This document shows, piece after piece, positions 26,161 to 34,812 of a stretch of DNA of 37,064 nucleotides (position 1 is the stretch's first letter; every line of letters starts with the position of its first letter). Under the pieces are notes generated by a model. It did not search any database. It was not told where the DNA came from and saw only the letters and a program-made list of their open reading frames with translations. The translations under genes and the position numbers were made by a program. The DNA is from an uncultured Acidobacteriia bacterium (GTDB lineage: Bacteria; Acidobacteriota; Terriglobia; Bryobacterales; Bryobacteraceae). The DNA lies in assembly GCA_903892565.1 (NCBI GenBank), contig CAITIX010000360.1, forward strand, positions 1 to 37,064. Direction: 5' to 3'.

Positions 26161-27474
26161 ATGAAATCGTCCACCTTTAGACTTTTACTGCTGTTGTGTT
26201 GCACTTCGCTGTCTTACGCGAAATGGATCACGGCGTGGAGTGGCTCCGTGCAGGGGCCTTATCCAACAGGCAACGCCTCGGGGCAGCCGGTGCTGACGGC
26301 GATCTTCCCCGCCCCGGAAAGCGGCGCTCGCGATCAATCGTTCCGCATGATTGTGCGTCCCGATATATGGGGCGCGCGCACGCGCGTGCGATTGTCGAAT
26401 GCGCTGGGAACAAAGCCGGTGACGTTCGACGGCGTGTTCGTGGGAGTGCAGCTGAGCGGAGCGGCAGTGGTCACGGGGACCAATCGAGCGGTGTTATTCG
26501 ACGGAAAGACGTCCGTGACCGTGGCGCCCGGCGAATCCAGGTGGAGTGATGCGGTGGCGCTGAAGTTCACCGGGCTTGCGGCGGCGTCACTGAACGGCCG
26601 AAAGATGGCGGTGAGTTTCCACGTGGCGGGAGAAAGCGGGCCGATGACGTGGCATGCGAAGTCGCTGACCACTTCGTATTTGACGGGTCCTGGGACTGGA
26701 GCCAAAGGAAACGATGAATCGGAGACCGCGTTTCCGTTCAGCACGACGTCCTGGTATTTCGTGAATGCCTTGGATATGGACGCGCCGAACGACACGCGAT
26801 TGATCGTCGCGTTCGGCGATTCCATTACCGATGGCACGGCGTCCACGTTGAACGGCGACGATCGCTGGCCGGATGTTCTCTCGCGACGATTGCATGCGAC
26901 GGCGGGCGATCGCGTGGCGATCGTAAACGCGGGCATTGGCGGAAATCGCGTGGTGGGGCCCGCGGAGTATACGCCTGCGAAGCCATTCGCAGGAGGGCCA
27001 TCGGCGGGGCAGAGGCTGGAGCGCGACGTCCTGAGTTTGTCGGGCGTCTCCGAAGTGATTTGGCTCGAAGGCATTAACGACTTCAACCGCGCGAACAATG
27101 AAAGCGTCGAGGCCGTTGAAAACGGCATGCGTGAGATTGTCGGTCGCATCCGCGCGAAAATTCCGGGCGTGAAGATTATGGGCGCAACGGTGACGTCCGC
27201 CGTGGGTGGCCCAACATCGGGACCCGAAACGGACGGCAAACGAAAAGCGCTGAACGAGTTTATCCGCAGCGGGCAATTGTTCGATGCGTTCGTGGATTTC
27301 GATAAGGCGACGGGAGATCCGCAGACGGGCGAACTGCGCGCGGAGTTCGTGCCGGAGAGCACGCTGGGCGGCCCGGGCGACAAGCTGCATCCGAATCGCG
27401 CGGGGTATCAGGCGATGGGGATGGCGGTGGATTTGAATTGGGTGCTGGGCAAAGCGGCTGCAAAAGGCAAGTAA
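26161..27474 (+). CDS. Secreted SGNH/GDSL hydrolase
   Basis: 437 residues from ATG 26161, chosen because AGAGGAA lies about 8 nt upstream and a signal peptide follows (FRLLLLLCCTSLSYA). The upstream part of the open frame overlaps hemW and is not coding. Residues about 20-200 form a beta-rich domain; the SGNH domain follows: block I FGDSITDG (S221), block II GIGGNR, block III WLEGINDF, and DKLH (D407, H410) of block V. Such enzymes remove acyl or acetyl groups from lipids or polysaccharides. The N-terminal half resembles the beta-rich domain of exported GDSL lipases. The substrate is unknown. Confidence 0.9.
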   Translation: MKSSTFRLLLLLCCTSLSYAKWITAWSGSVQGPYPTGNASGQPVLTAIFPAPESGARDQSFRMIVRPDIWGARTRVRLSNALGTKPVTFDGVFVGVQLSGAAVVTGTNRAVLFDGKTSVTVAPGESRWSDAVALKFTGLAAASLNGRKMAVSFHVAGESGPMTWHAKSLTTSYLTGPGTGAKGNDESETAFPFSTTSWYFVNALDMDAPNDTRLIVAFGDSITDGTASTLNGDDRWPDVLSRRLHATAGDRVAIVNAGIGGNRVVGPAEYTPAKPFAGGPSAGQRLERDVLSLSGVSEVIWLEGINDFNRANNESVEAVENGMREIVGRIRAKIPGVKIMGATVTSAVGGPTSGPETDGKRKALNEFIRSGQLFDAFVDFDKATGDPQTGELRAEFVPESTLGGPGDKLHPNRAGYQAMGMAVDLNWVLGKAAAKGK

Positions 27475-27485
27475 ATTCGCGGGTC

Positions 27486-27520
27486 GGGGGCCCGAGGTGA
27501 TATCCTCGAAACAAGCCCCC
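27486..27520 (+). promoter_or_regulatory. Hairpin in the trpE(G) leader
   Basis: A 6-bp outer stem GGGGGC/GCCCCC (27486-27491, 27515-27520) encloses a 5-bp CGAGG/CCTCG stem (27493-27497, 27504-27508). It lies 13 nt before the trpE(G) ATG, which has no purine-rich ribosome-binding site. It could be the terminator of the SGNH gene (CTT follows, no long T-run) or a control element. No Trp-rich leader peptide is visible. Confidence 0.4.
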
Positions 27521-27533
27521 TTCCACAGTATTT

Positions 27534-29690
27534 ATGAGCCCTGAAACATATACGACGCCCAGCGGAATTGTTGTCACACGCACCATTTCGAACGTGGCGT
27601 TCAAGCGCGGGCTGCATGGACTGCTGAAGAAGCTCGACACGCAGCGCGGCATCTATCTTTCGTCGGGATACGAATTTCCGGGGCGCTACTCGCGTTGGGA
27701 CGTTGCGGCCGTCACGCCGCCGCTCGAAATCATCGCCAAGAATCGCGACGTTGTGATTCGCGCGCTGAATCCGCGTGGGCATGCGCTGATCACGATGCTG
27801 GAGCCCGTGTTGCAGGCGCATCCTCACTGGCAGCGTTTCGCAAAAGAAGACGGTGCGTTGGTTGGGCAGTTGAAGCCGCTTCCCGCATTGTTCCCGGAAG
27901 AAGAGCGCAGCAAGCAGCCCTCGGCGTTTTCGGTGGTGCGCGCGCTGCAACACGAATTCAAGAATCCGCTGGCGGCGAGGCTCGCGCTGGTGGGCGCGTT
28001 TGGCTACGATCTACTGCTGCACTTCGATCCGATTGAGCAAAAGCTGCCGCGCCACGACGTAAAGGATCTGCACCTGTTCCTGTGCGACGACATCTTCTTC
28101 ATGGATCGCAAGAAGGAGCACATCGAACGCTATCAGTTCGATTTCGCGGGATCGGGAGTGTCCACCGCAGGCATGTCGCATGCGAGCGCGCGCGTACGCG
28201 CGTCCCGCAAGAAGAAGCCCGCTACCCAAACCGCGCCCGTCAGCGATCACACGCCGGAAGAGTACATGGCGAAGGTCGAGACCGTGCGCGAAGGCATGCG
28301 ACGGGGCGATTACTACGAAGTGGTGTTGCGGCAGACGTTCCGAGCTCCGTATACGGGCAGTCCTTCGGAGTTGTTTGAGAGGATTCAGCACGCGAGCCCG
28401 AGTCCTTACGAATTCTTTTTGCAGTTGGGGGACGAGCAGTTGATTGGCGCTTCGCCCGAGATGTTCGTGCGCATTGAAGGACGTCGCGTGGAGACGTGCC
28501 CCATTGCGGGAACGGCGCGGCGCACGGGCGATCCTTTGAAGGATGCCGAAAATATCCGCGAGCTGCTGAATTCGAAAAAAGAAGAATCCGAGCTAACAAT
28601 GTGCACGGATGTTGATCGCAACGATAAGTCGCGCATCGCGGTGCCCGGCTCGGTGAAGGTGATCGGACGGCGGCTGATTGAATCTTACGCGGGGCTGTTC
28701 CACACGGTAGATCACGTAGAGGGGACGCTGGCCGAAGGCTTCGATTCGCTGGATGCGTTTCTGACGCACATGTGGGCGGTGACGATCATCGGTGCGCCGA
28801 AGAAATGGGCGGCGCAGGCGATCGAGAATCTGGAAAAAGAACCGCGCGGCTGGTACGGCGGCGCGGTCGGCATGATTTCGCTCAATGGCGATATCAACAC
28901 GGGCATTGCGATTCGCACGGTGCATTTGAAAGACGGCGAGGCGCGCTACGGCGCGGGCGCAACGCTGTTGTACGATTCCGATCCGGCGAGTGAAGATCGC
29001 GAATGCTGGCTGAAAGCGACAGGGTTCTTCCGGGCGTTCAACGCCGAAAAGCCCGCCGCTCCAGCTTTTGTGCCGCGCAAGGAACAAGGCGTGGGCGTAC
29101 GCTTGCTTTTGGTCGACAACGAAGACTGCTTCATCCACACACTAGCGAATTACACGCGGCAAACTGGCGCCGAAGTGATGACCTATCGCTCGGGGTTCCC
29201 GCTGGAATTGATCGAGCAGGTGAAGCCTTCGCTGATTCTGGTTTCTCCGGGCCCTGGACGTCCGGAGGATTTCGGCGTGCCCGCACTCATTCGGCATGCA
29301 GCGCATCTGGGCGTTCCGGTGTTCGGCGTATGTCTGGGATTGCAGGGCATGGTGGAAGCGTTCGGCGGAGAGCTCGGCGTGCTGAACTACCCGATGCACG
29401 GGAAGCCGTCGATGATTCGCAATCACGGGCTCGGCGTATTTGCGGGCTTGCCGGAGGAGTTCCGCGTGGGCCGCTATCATTCGCTGTACGCGATTCGCGA
29501 AAAGCTGCCAAGCGTTTTGGAAATCACGGCGGAGAGCGAAGACGGCATCATCATGGGCGTTCGGCATCGCGAGTTGCCGATGGAAGCGGTACAGTTCCAT
29601 CCCGAATCCATTCTTTCGCTCGACGACAATTGCGGCTTGCGCCTGATGGAAAACGTGGTGCAACGCCTGGGACACGCGCGTCGGCAGTAA
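27534..29690 (+). CDS. trpE(G): Fused anthranilate synthase (TrpE-TrpG)
   Basis: 718 residues. Residues 1 to about 510 are the chorismate-using TrpE part: ASPEMFVRIEGRRVETCPIAG, ELTMCTDVDRND, WAVTIIGAPKKW and GAVGMISLNGDINTGIAIRT. After a short linker, residues about 525-718 are the glutamine amidotransferase TrpG: LLLVDNEDCFIHTLANY, nucleophile C600 in GVCLGLQG, and QFHPES supplying the His and Glu. It converts chorismate and glutamine to anthranilate, the first committed step to tryptophan. The fused arrangement and the motifs resemble the rhizobial TrpE(G) type. No other trp gene is near. A phenazine-type homolog (PhzE) is the alternative, less likely without phz neighbours. Confidence 0.92.
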   Translation: MSPETYTTPSGIVVTRTISNVAFKRGLHGLLKKLDTQRGIYLSSGYEFPGRYSRWDVAAVTPPLEIIAKNRDVVIRALNPRGHALITMLEPVLQAHPHWQRFAKEDGALVGQLKPLPALFPEEERSKQPSAFSVVRALQHEFKNPLAARLALVGAFGYDLLLHFDPIEQKLPRHDVKDLHLFLCDDIFFMDRKKEHIERYQFDFAGSGVSTAGMSHASARVRASRKKKPATQTAPVSDHTPEEYMAKVETVREGMRRGDYYEVVLRQTFRAPYTGSPSELFERIQHASPSPYEFFLQLGDEQLIGASPEMFVRIEGRRVETCPIAGTARRTGDPLKDAENIRELLNSKKEESELTMCTDVDRNDKSRIAVPGSVKVIGRRLIESYAGLFHTVDHVEGTLAEGFDSLDAFLTHMWAVTIIGAPKKWAAQAIENLEKEPRGWYGGAVGMISLNGDINTGIAIRTVHLKDGEARYGAGATLLYDSDPASEDRECWLKATGFFRAFNAEKPAAPAFVPRKEQGVGVRLLLVDNEDCFIHTLANYTRQTGAEVMTYRSGFPLELIEQVKPSLILVSPGPGRPEDFGVPALIRHAAHLGVPVFGVCLGLQGMVEAFGGELGVLNYPMHGKPSMIRNHGLGVFAGLPEEFRVGRYHSLYAIREKLPSVLEITAESEDGIIMGVRHRELPMEAVQFHPESILSLDDNCGLRLMENVVQRLGHARRQ

Positions 29691-29717
29691 AGCCGGGTTG
29701 GTTCCCGCATATGCAAG

Positions 29718-29736
29718 GTACTAAACCCCTTAGTAC
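29718..29736 (+). terminator. Possible terminator of trpE(G)
   Basis: A perfect 7-bp stem GTACTAA/TTAGTAC with the loop ACCCC lies 27 bp after the trpE(G) stop. There is no long T-run after it (TTGCCTAGTTTT), so termination may be partial. The sequence could also serve as an operator for the small gene at 29776. Confidence 0.4.
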
Positions 29737-29775
29737 TTGCCTAGTTTTGGTTCCTGTTGCATACTGAGGGCGGTC

Positions 29776-29889
29776 ATGGATTTTCAACCGTCCGATTTCC
29801 TCTTCATCGCGCTCGTTTTATTGATCGCTTTCGATCTCACCAATGGGGGCGGCGGCGGACGACGTTCACGCCTGCCTGTTCAGCGGTAA
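29776..29889 (+). CDS. Putative 37-aa single-pass membrane miniprotein
   Basis: An ATG at 29776 opens 37 codons ending in TAA. Residues 8-19 (FLFIALVLLIAF) are a short hydrophobic helix with few charges. It is followed by DLTN, five Gly, and a basic tail RRSRLPVQR, so the positive end should stay in the cytoplasm. GAGGG lies 5 nt upstream of the ATG. A TTGCCT-17 bp-CATACT pair (29737-29765) could be a promoter, but if so the message would be nearly leaderless. The composition is that of a real small membrane protein. I know of no described homolog, and the function is unknown. Confidence 0.5.
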   Translation: MDFQPSDFLFIALVLLIAFDLTNGGGGGRRSRLPVQR

Positions 29890-30011
29890 TTCAGCACGCG
29901 GCTTCATTATTTCTTCTCCATCTCTCCTTCGAATCCGGCCTTGCCGGATGCCATACTTACGTATGAGCCTTGATTCTTGTATGGTCCTCGGCTCGCGACC
30001 TTTTCTTTTTC

Positions 30012-31343
30012 ATGTCTGAAGTCATCGTTATCGGCGGAGGCCTCGCCGGACTTGCTGCGGCTGCGGCTTTGGGAAGCGCCGGGCATTCCGTCACTCTTTT
30101 TGAAGGACGTCCTTTTCCGGGCGGTCGCGCGACGTCCTACGAGATCGGCACGGCGACTGAAGCGGAACTCATCGACAATTGCCAGCACATCCTGTTGCGA
30201 TGTTGCGGCAATTTGCTCGATTTCTACAGGCGCTTGGGCGTTGAAAAAGATATCGAGTTCCATCGCGAATTTACGTTCATCGAACCCGGCGGACAGAGCA
30301 GCGTTCTGAAATCCGGCGTGCTTCCCGCGCCAGCGCATTTCACCGAGGCGTTCGTGAAGCTGACGTTCCTGACGTTGGGCGAAAAGATCGCCGTGGGACG
30401 CGCGCTGCTGGCGATGGAGGGCGAGAAAGATCGCGCGGACCTGGACCGCATCACGATGCTCGATTGGCTGCGCGAGAAAAAGCAGCCCGCACAGGCGATC
30501 GAACGCTTCTGGCGGCAGATTCTGGTGAGCGCGATCAACGAGGAACTCGACGGGATGGCGGCGTCCCATGGGTTGCAAGTGTTTCGACTGGGATTCCTGG
30601 CGCGCAAGGACGCCTATCATATGGGCATTCCCAACGTCCCGCTCGGAGAGCTCTACAGCAGCGAGATCTGGAAGCGTTTCGGCAACGTGCAGCTACACCT
30701 GCGGACGCCGATTACTCGCGTGAACATCGAGAATGATCGTGTGCGCTCGGTGGTTGCCGGCGGCCCCGAGGGCGAACGGGAGCACTCTGCCGATTTCTAC
30801 ATCAGTGCGGTGTCCTTCGAACGGATTCCTGCGGTGATTCCAGGGCTCGCGATCGATGTCTCGCCGTTTGCGCATTCGCCGATTACGGGCATTCACCTGT
30901 GGTTCGACCGGGCGATCACGAATTTGCCGCACGCGACGCTGCTCGATCGGACGATCCAATGGATGTTCAATAAACGCGATGGGCGCTATCTGCAACTGGT
31001 GGTCAGCGCTTCGCGCAGCTTGGTGGAGATGCCTCGGGCGGAGGTGATCGCGCTGGCGCTGCGCGAACTGCGTGAATTCTTCCCCGCTGTGGCGGATGCC
31101 AAACTGGAGAAAGCTCACGTGGTGAAGGAGATCCGCGCGACGTTCTCGGCCAAGCCCGGCCTGGAGCCGCTTCGACCCGTGGCCAAGACCGCCGTCTCCA
31201 ACTTATTTCTGGCGGGGGATTGGACCCGTTCCGGTTGGCCTTCGACCATGGAAGGCGCGGTTCGCAGCGGCCACATCGCGGCGGAAGCGGTCGCGGAAGC
31301 CGCGGGCCAGAGGGCAAAGTTTCTAATTCCCGACATTGCCTAG
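30012..31343 (+). CDS. hpnE: Squalene-associated FAD-dependent desaturase (HpnE-type)
   Basis: 443 residues. The N-terminal MSEVIVIGGGLAGLAAAAAL is an FAD-binding Rossmann motif, followed by FPGGRATSYE. The C-terminal LAGDWTRSGWPSTMEGAVRSG is the amine-oxidase/desaturase end motif. The layout fits HpnE, hydroxysqualene dehydroxylase, which acts in squalene synthesis for hopanoids together with HpnC and HpnD. Those partners, and a squalene-hopene cyclase, are not in this window, so the choice of HpnE over a carotenoid desaturase rests on the C-terminal motif and length. ATG 30012 is used; a TTG at 29970 would add 14 residues with no sign of coding. No ribosome-binding site precedes it. Confidence 0.8.
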   Translation: MSEVIVIGGGLAGLAAAAALGSAGHSVTLFEGRPFPGGRATSYEIGTATEAELIDNCQHILLRCCGNLLDFYRRLGVEKDIEFHREFTFIEPGGQSSVLKSGVLPAPAHFTEAFVKLTFLTLGEKIAVGRALLAMEGEKDRADLDRITMLDWLREKKQPAQAIERFWRQILVSAINEELDGMAASHGLQVFRLGFLARKDAYHMGIPNVPLGELYSSEIWKRFGNVQLHLRTPITRVNIENDRVRSVVAGGPEGEREHSADFYISAVSFERIPAVIPGLAIDVSPFAHSPITGIHLWFDRAITNLPHATLLDRTIQWMFNKRDGRYLQLVVSASRSLVEMPRAEVIALALRELREFFPAVADAKLEKAHVVKEIRATFSAKPGLEPLRPVAKTAVSNLFLAGDWTRSGWPSTMEGAVRSGHIAAEAVAEAAGQRAKFLIPDIA

Positions 31344-31640
31344 TCCAATCCATTACTTAGCCTCATCAGCAAGATAGCCATCACGTGATGTTTCCGCGAG
31401 TCAGGGACCGTGATCGGCGCAGGCTTTCGGGGGAGGGCTCCAGGAGCTTCGGCGTGTGCGGATCGACCCATCCGGCAAGATTCGAAGGGCGTCCCGCAGG
31501 CGGGGCGCTTTTGGTGTCCAAACCGCCCCGCACCAATCTAAAGCGGGCATTCGGGTAACCTCCGGCTGCCGCTGAACGTTTTTTTAAGGAAGGACTCCTT
31601 CAGCATCGCCGGAATCAGATAAACTGAAGAATTCATCGCA
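31344..31640. other. Intergenic stretch before the RND gene
   Basis: About 300 bp. It contains a perfect 12-bp palindrome CATCACGTGATG (31379-31390), the terminator at 31489-31512, and a run of seven T (31580-31586) before the inverted pair AAGGA/TCCTT. A few palindromes of 12 bp are expected by chance in a window this size. No clear -35/-10 pair and no gene were seen. Confidence 0.35.
31489..31512 (+). terminator. Rho-independent terminator downstream of hpnE
   Basis: An 8-bp stem GCGTCCCG/CGGGGCGC with one T-G wobble and the loop CAGG, followed by TTTT. It lies about 145 bp after the hpnE stop and before the RND gene, so it separates the two units. Confidence 0.6.
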
Positions 31641-34600
31641 ATGAATCTCACCGCAATATTTATTCGTCGTCCCGTCATGACTGCCCTGCTCATGATCGGT
31701 ATCTTTATCTTCGGGGTCGTGGGCTACCGGTCGCTGCCGGTGAGTGATCTGCCGAACATCGATTACCCCACGATTCAGGTGCAGGCAAACCTTCCTGGAG
31801 CGAGTCCCGACACGATGGCTGCGTCGGTTGCGGCACCCCTGGAACGGCAGTTTTCGACCATTGCCGGGCTGGATTCGATGACGTCGTCCAGTTCGCGCGG
31901 ATTTGTTTTCATCACCATCACGTTTGGGCTGGACCGGGATATCGATTCCGCCGCGCAGGATGTGCAGAACGGAATCGCCGCCGTGTCCCGCAAGCTGCCG
32001 CCCAACATGCCCGCTCCGCCTTCCATGCAGAAGGTGAATCCAGCGGACCAGGCCATTTACCAGATCTCGTTAAACTCGCAGACGCTACCGGCAACATTGG
32101 TGGACGAATACGCGGAGACGGTGATCGCGCCGCGCATCTCCACCACGAGCGGCGTATCGCAGGTGGTTGTCGGCGGATCGGCGAAGTACGCGGTGCGGAT
32201 TCAGCTCGATCCGAATAAGCTGGTAAATCGCGGCATTGCGCTCGAGGATGTGCAGGCGTCAGTCAATCGCCAAAATGCGAACAATCCGACAGGAACGCTT
32301 TACGGGGCGCAGCAATCATTCACGGTGGAGGCCAAAGGCCAGTTGGAATCTGCCGCGCAGTATCGGCCCATCATCGTGGCGTACCGCAATGGTTCGCCGG
32401 TGCGTCTCCAGGACCTAGGCGAGGTCAAGGACGGCATCCAGAGCGACAAGCAGGTCACCTATTTCGTAAACAACGGCACGTTCAATCGCTGTATCAATCT
32501 GGCGATATACAAACAGCCTGGCACAAACACGGTCGAGATCGTGGACCGGCTGACATCCTTGCTTCCTGAATTCCGGGCGCAGTTGCCGCCGGGAATTCAC
32601 CTGGACACTTACATTGATCGCTCGCAGAACATTCGCGAGTCCGTACAGGATGTGAAGTTCACGCTGGGGCTGGCGATGGTGCTGGTTGTGCTCGTGATCT
32701 TCATCTTCCTGCGAAATCTATCGGCCACACTCATCCCGAGCCTGGCCCTGCCGCTGTCCGTAGTCGGAACGTTCGCGGCGATGTCGCTCTTTGGCTACTC
32801 CATCGATAATCTTTCGATGATGGCGCTGACGTTGGCCGTCGGATTCGTCGTGGACGACGCGATTGTTGTGCTGGAGAACATCGTGCGCCACATGGAAATG
32901 GGCAAGACGCGCTTCGAAGCGGCACTCGAAGGCGGGCGCGAAATCGGCTTCACGGTACTGTCGATGACCATGTCTTTGGTGGCCGTGTTCATTCCGATTC
33001 TGTTCATGAGCGGAATCATCGGCCGCCTGTTCCACGAATTCGCGGTCGTCATTATGGTGGCCATCGGATTGTCCGGCCTCATTTCGTTGAGCCTGACCCC
33101 GATGTTGTGCAGCCGCTTTCTACAACCGCCCTCAGAGCATCATAATTTCCTGTTCCGCATTACGGAAAAGGCTTTCGACATGTGGCGCGACGCCTATGGT
33201 TGGACGCTCAATGTCGTCGTCCGGATGAAGTACGTCACGTTGCTGGTGGCGATGGGGACGTTAGTGGCCACGGTTTATCTCTACGGGATCGTCAAAACCG
33301 GATTCATTCCCAACCAGGACAGCGGGCTGATCACGGGTGTTACTGAAATGCCTCAGGACGGCGCATTTGACAACGCGGTCAAAACGCAGCGGGCCGTGGC
33401 AAATATTATCACCAAGGATCCCAATATCGATGTTTTCACCATGGGCGCCTCGACCGGCAATCAGAACAACTTCAATATTCGATTAAAACCGCGGGAAGAA
33501 CGCAAGCTCACCGCGGACCAAATTATTGCAGAGTTGCGTCCGAAGCTGGCGAAGATCCCTGGTGGCCGCACGTTCTTGCAGAACCCTCCCGTGGTTCGTA
33601 TTGGCGGCTTCAGTTCGCGCAGCGCTTATGTGGTGACCTTGCAGGCACAAGATATGCCGGAACTCTACCGCAGCGCCACCGCATTCGAGAAGCGCATGCG
33701 TGAAATTCCGGGACTGGTGGATGTGAACAGCAACCTGCAGATTCAAAGTCCGCAAGTCACGCTCGATATTGATCGCGATCGCGCGTCCACCATGGGCGTG
33801 ACCGCCGATCAAATCCAGAACGCACTCTACAGCGCCTTTGGATCACGCCAGGTTTCCAGTATTTTCACGCCGACCAACGACTATCAGGTGATCATGGAGT
33901 TGCTGCCGGAATATCAGCAAGGGCCCAACAATTTGAGCTTGCTCTACATCCGCTCCAGCAGCGGCAAGCTCGTCCCTCTGGATTCGGTCACGACGCCCCG
34001 CCAGACGGTGGGCCCTCTGAGCGTGAACCACATGGGACAAACCCCGGCCGTTTCCATCTCCTTCGATATCGCGCCGGGCGTGGCGCTGGGAGATGCCGTG
34101 GAACGCATTCAGGACGCCGCTCGCGAATCCCTACCGGCAACGGTACGCACGACCTTCCTGGGAGCCGCCGCTGCGTTCCAATCCTCCATGCAAGGCATGG
34201 GATTGCTGCTGGCGATGGCGATCCTGGTCATCTACATGGTGCTGGGAATTTTGTACGAAAGCTTCATTCATCCGTTGACCATTCTGTCGGGATTGCCGTC
34301 CGCGGGGCTGGGTGCGCTGCTCACGCTGATTGTGTTCAAGAACGAACTCAATATCTATTCCTTTGTCGGCATCATCATGCTGGTCGGCATCGTCAAGAAG
34401 AACGCCATCATGATGATCGATTTCGCGGTGGAAGTGCAGCGTACGCACGGGACTCCGCCGGCCGAAGCCATTATTGAGGCCTGCCTGGTGCGTTTCCGTC
34501 CCATCATGATGACGACGATGGCCGCTCTTGTCGGTACGCTGCCGATCGCGATGGGACAAGGCGCGGGTGGCGAAGCTCGCCGTCCTCTCGGTCTCGCGGT

Positions 34601-34751
34601 GGTCGGCGGACTAGTCGTTTCGCAATTGCTGACGCTCTATATCACGCCGGTAATCTACATCTTCATGGAGCGTTTCCGCGGACTGGGCTCGCGCTTCGGC
34701 CGCAAGAAGCCCGCCGTGGTTCAGCCCGAGCCGCAACCGGTTCACGGCTAA
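31641..34751 (+). CDS. RND multidrug efflux transporter (HAE-1 family)
   Basis: 1036 residues, standard for the AcrB/MdtB-MdtC group of proton-driven inner-membrane pumps. It starts MNLTAIFIRRPVMTALLM and has the classic TIAGLDSMTSSSSRG segment. The proton relay is complete: D405 and D406 in GFVVDDAIVVLENI, and K920 in GIVKKNAIMM, matching AcrB D407, D408 and K940. Two large periplasmic loops are present. The sequence resembles MdtB/MdtC more than AcrB. No periplasmic adaptor or TolC-like outer channel gene adjoins it, so it must borrow these from elsewhere. It is followed 61 bp later by the CoA-transferase gene on the same strand. Confidence 0.93.
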   Translation: MNLTAIFIRRPVMTALLMIGIFIFGVVGYRSLPVSDLPNIDYPTIQVQANLPGASPDTMAASVAAPLERQFSTIAGLDSMTSSSSRGFVFITITFGLDRDIDSAAQDVQNGIAAVSRKLPPNMPAPPSMQKVNPADQAIYQISLNSQTLPATLVDEYAETVIAPRISTTSGVSQVVVGGSAKYAVRIQLDPNKLVNRGIALEDVQASVNRQNANNPTGTLYGAQQSFTVEAKGQLESAAQYRPIIVAYRNGSPVRLQDLGEVKDGIQSDKQVTYFVNNGTFNRCINLAIYKQPGTNTVEIVDRLTSLLPEFRAQLPPGIHLDTYIDRSQNIRESVQDVKFTLGLAMVLVVLVIFIFLRNLSATLIPSLALPLSVVGTFAAMSLFGYSIDNLSMMALTLAVGFVVDDAIVVLENIVRHMEMGKTRFEAALEGGREIGFTVLSMTMSLVAVFIPILFMSGIIGRLFHEFAVVIMVAIGLSGLISLSLTPMLCSRFLQPPSEHHNFLFRITEKAFDMWRDAYGWTLNVVVRMKYVTLLVAMGTLVATVYLYGIVKTGFIPNQDSGLITGVTEMPQDGAFDNAVKTQRAVANIITKDPNIDVFTMGASTGNQNNFNIRLKPREERKLTADQIIAELRPKLAKIPGGRTFLQNPPVVRIGGFSSRSAYVVTLQAQDMPELYRSATAFEKRMREIPGLVDVNSNLQIQSPQVTLDIDRDRASTMGVTADQIQNALYSAFGSRQVSSIFTPTNDYQVIMELLPEYQQGPNNLSLLYIRSSSGKLVPLDSVTTPRQTVGPLSVNHMGQTPAVSISFDIAPGVALGDAVERIQDAARESLPATVRTTFLGAAAAFQSSMQGMGLLLAMAILVIYMVLGILYESFIHPLTILSGLPSAGLGALLTLIVFKNELNIYSFVGIIMLVGIVKKNAIMMIDFAVEVQRTHGTPPAEAIIEACLVRFRPIMMTTMAALVGTLPIAMGQGAGGEARRPLGLAVVGGLVVSQLLTLYITPVIYIFMERFRGLGSRFGRKKPAVVQPEPQPVHG

Positions 34752-34812
34752 ACCTGCAAGGCACATCGCTAAACGCGTTGCGCGAACACAGCTTTCCAGG
34801 GAAAATGGAACG

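Noticed and set aside
26334-27383. A 349-codon minus-strand frame opposite the SGNH hydrolase
   Set aside because: The opposite strand holds all SGNH blocks; the minus translation is low-complexity Ser, Thr, Pro and Ala with no motif.
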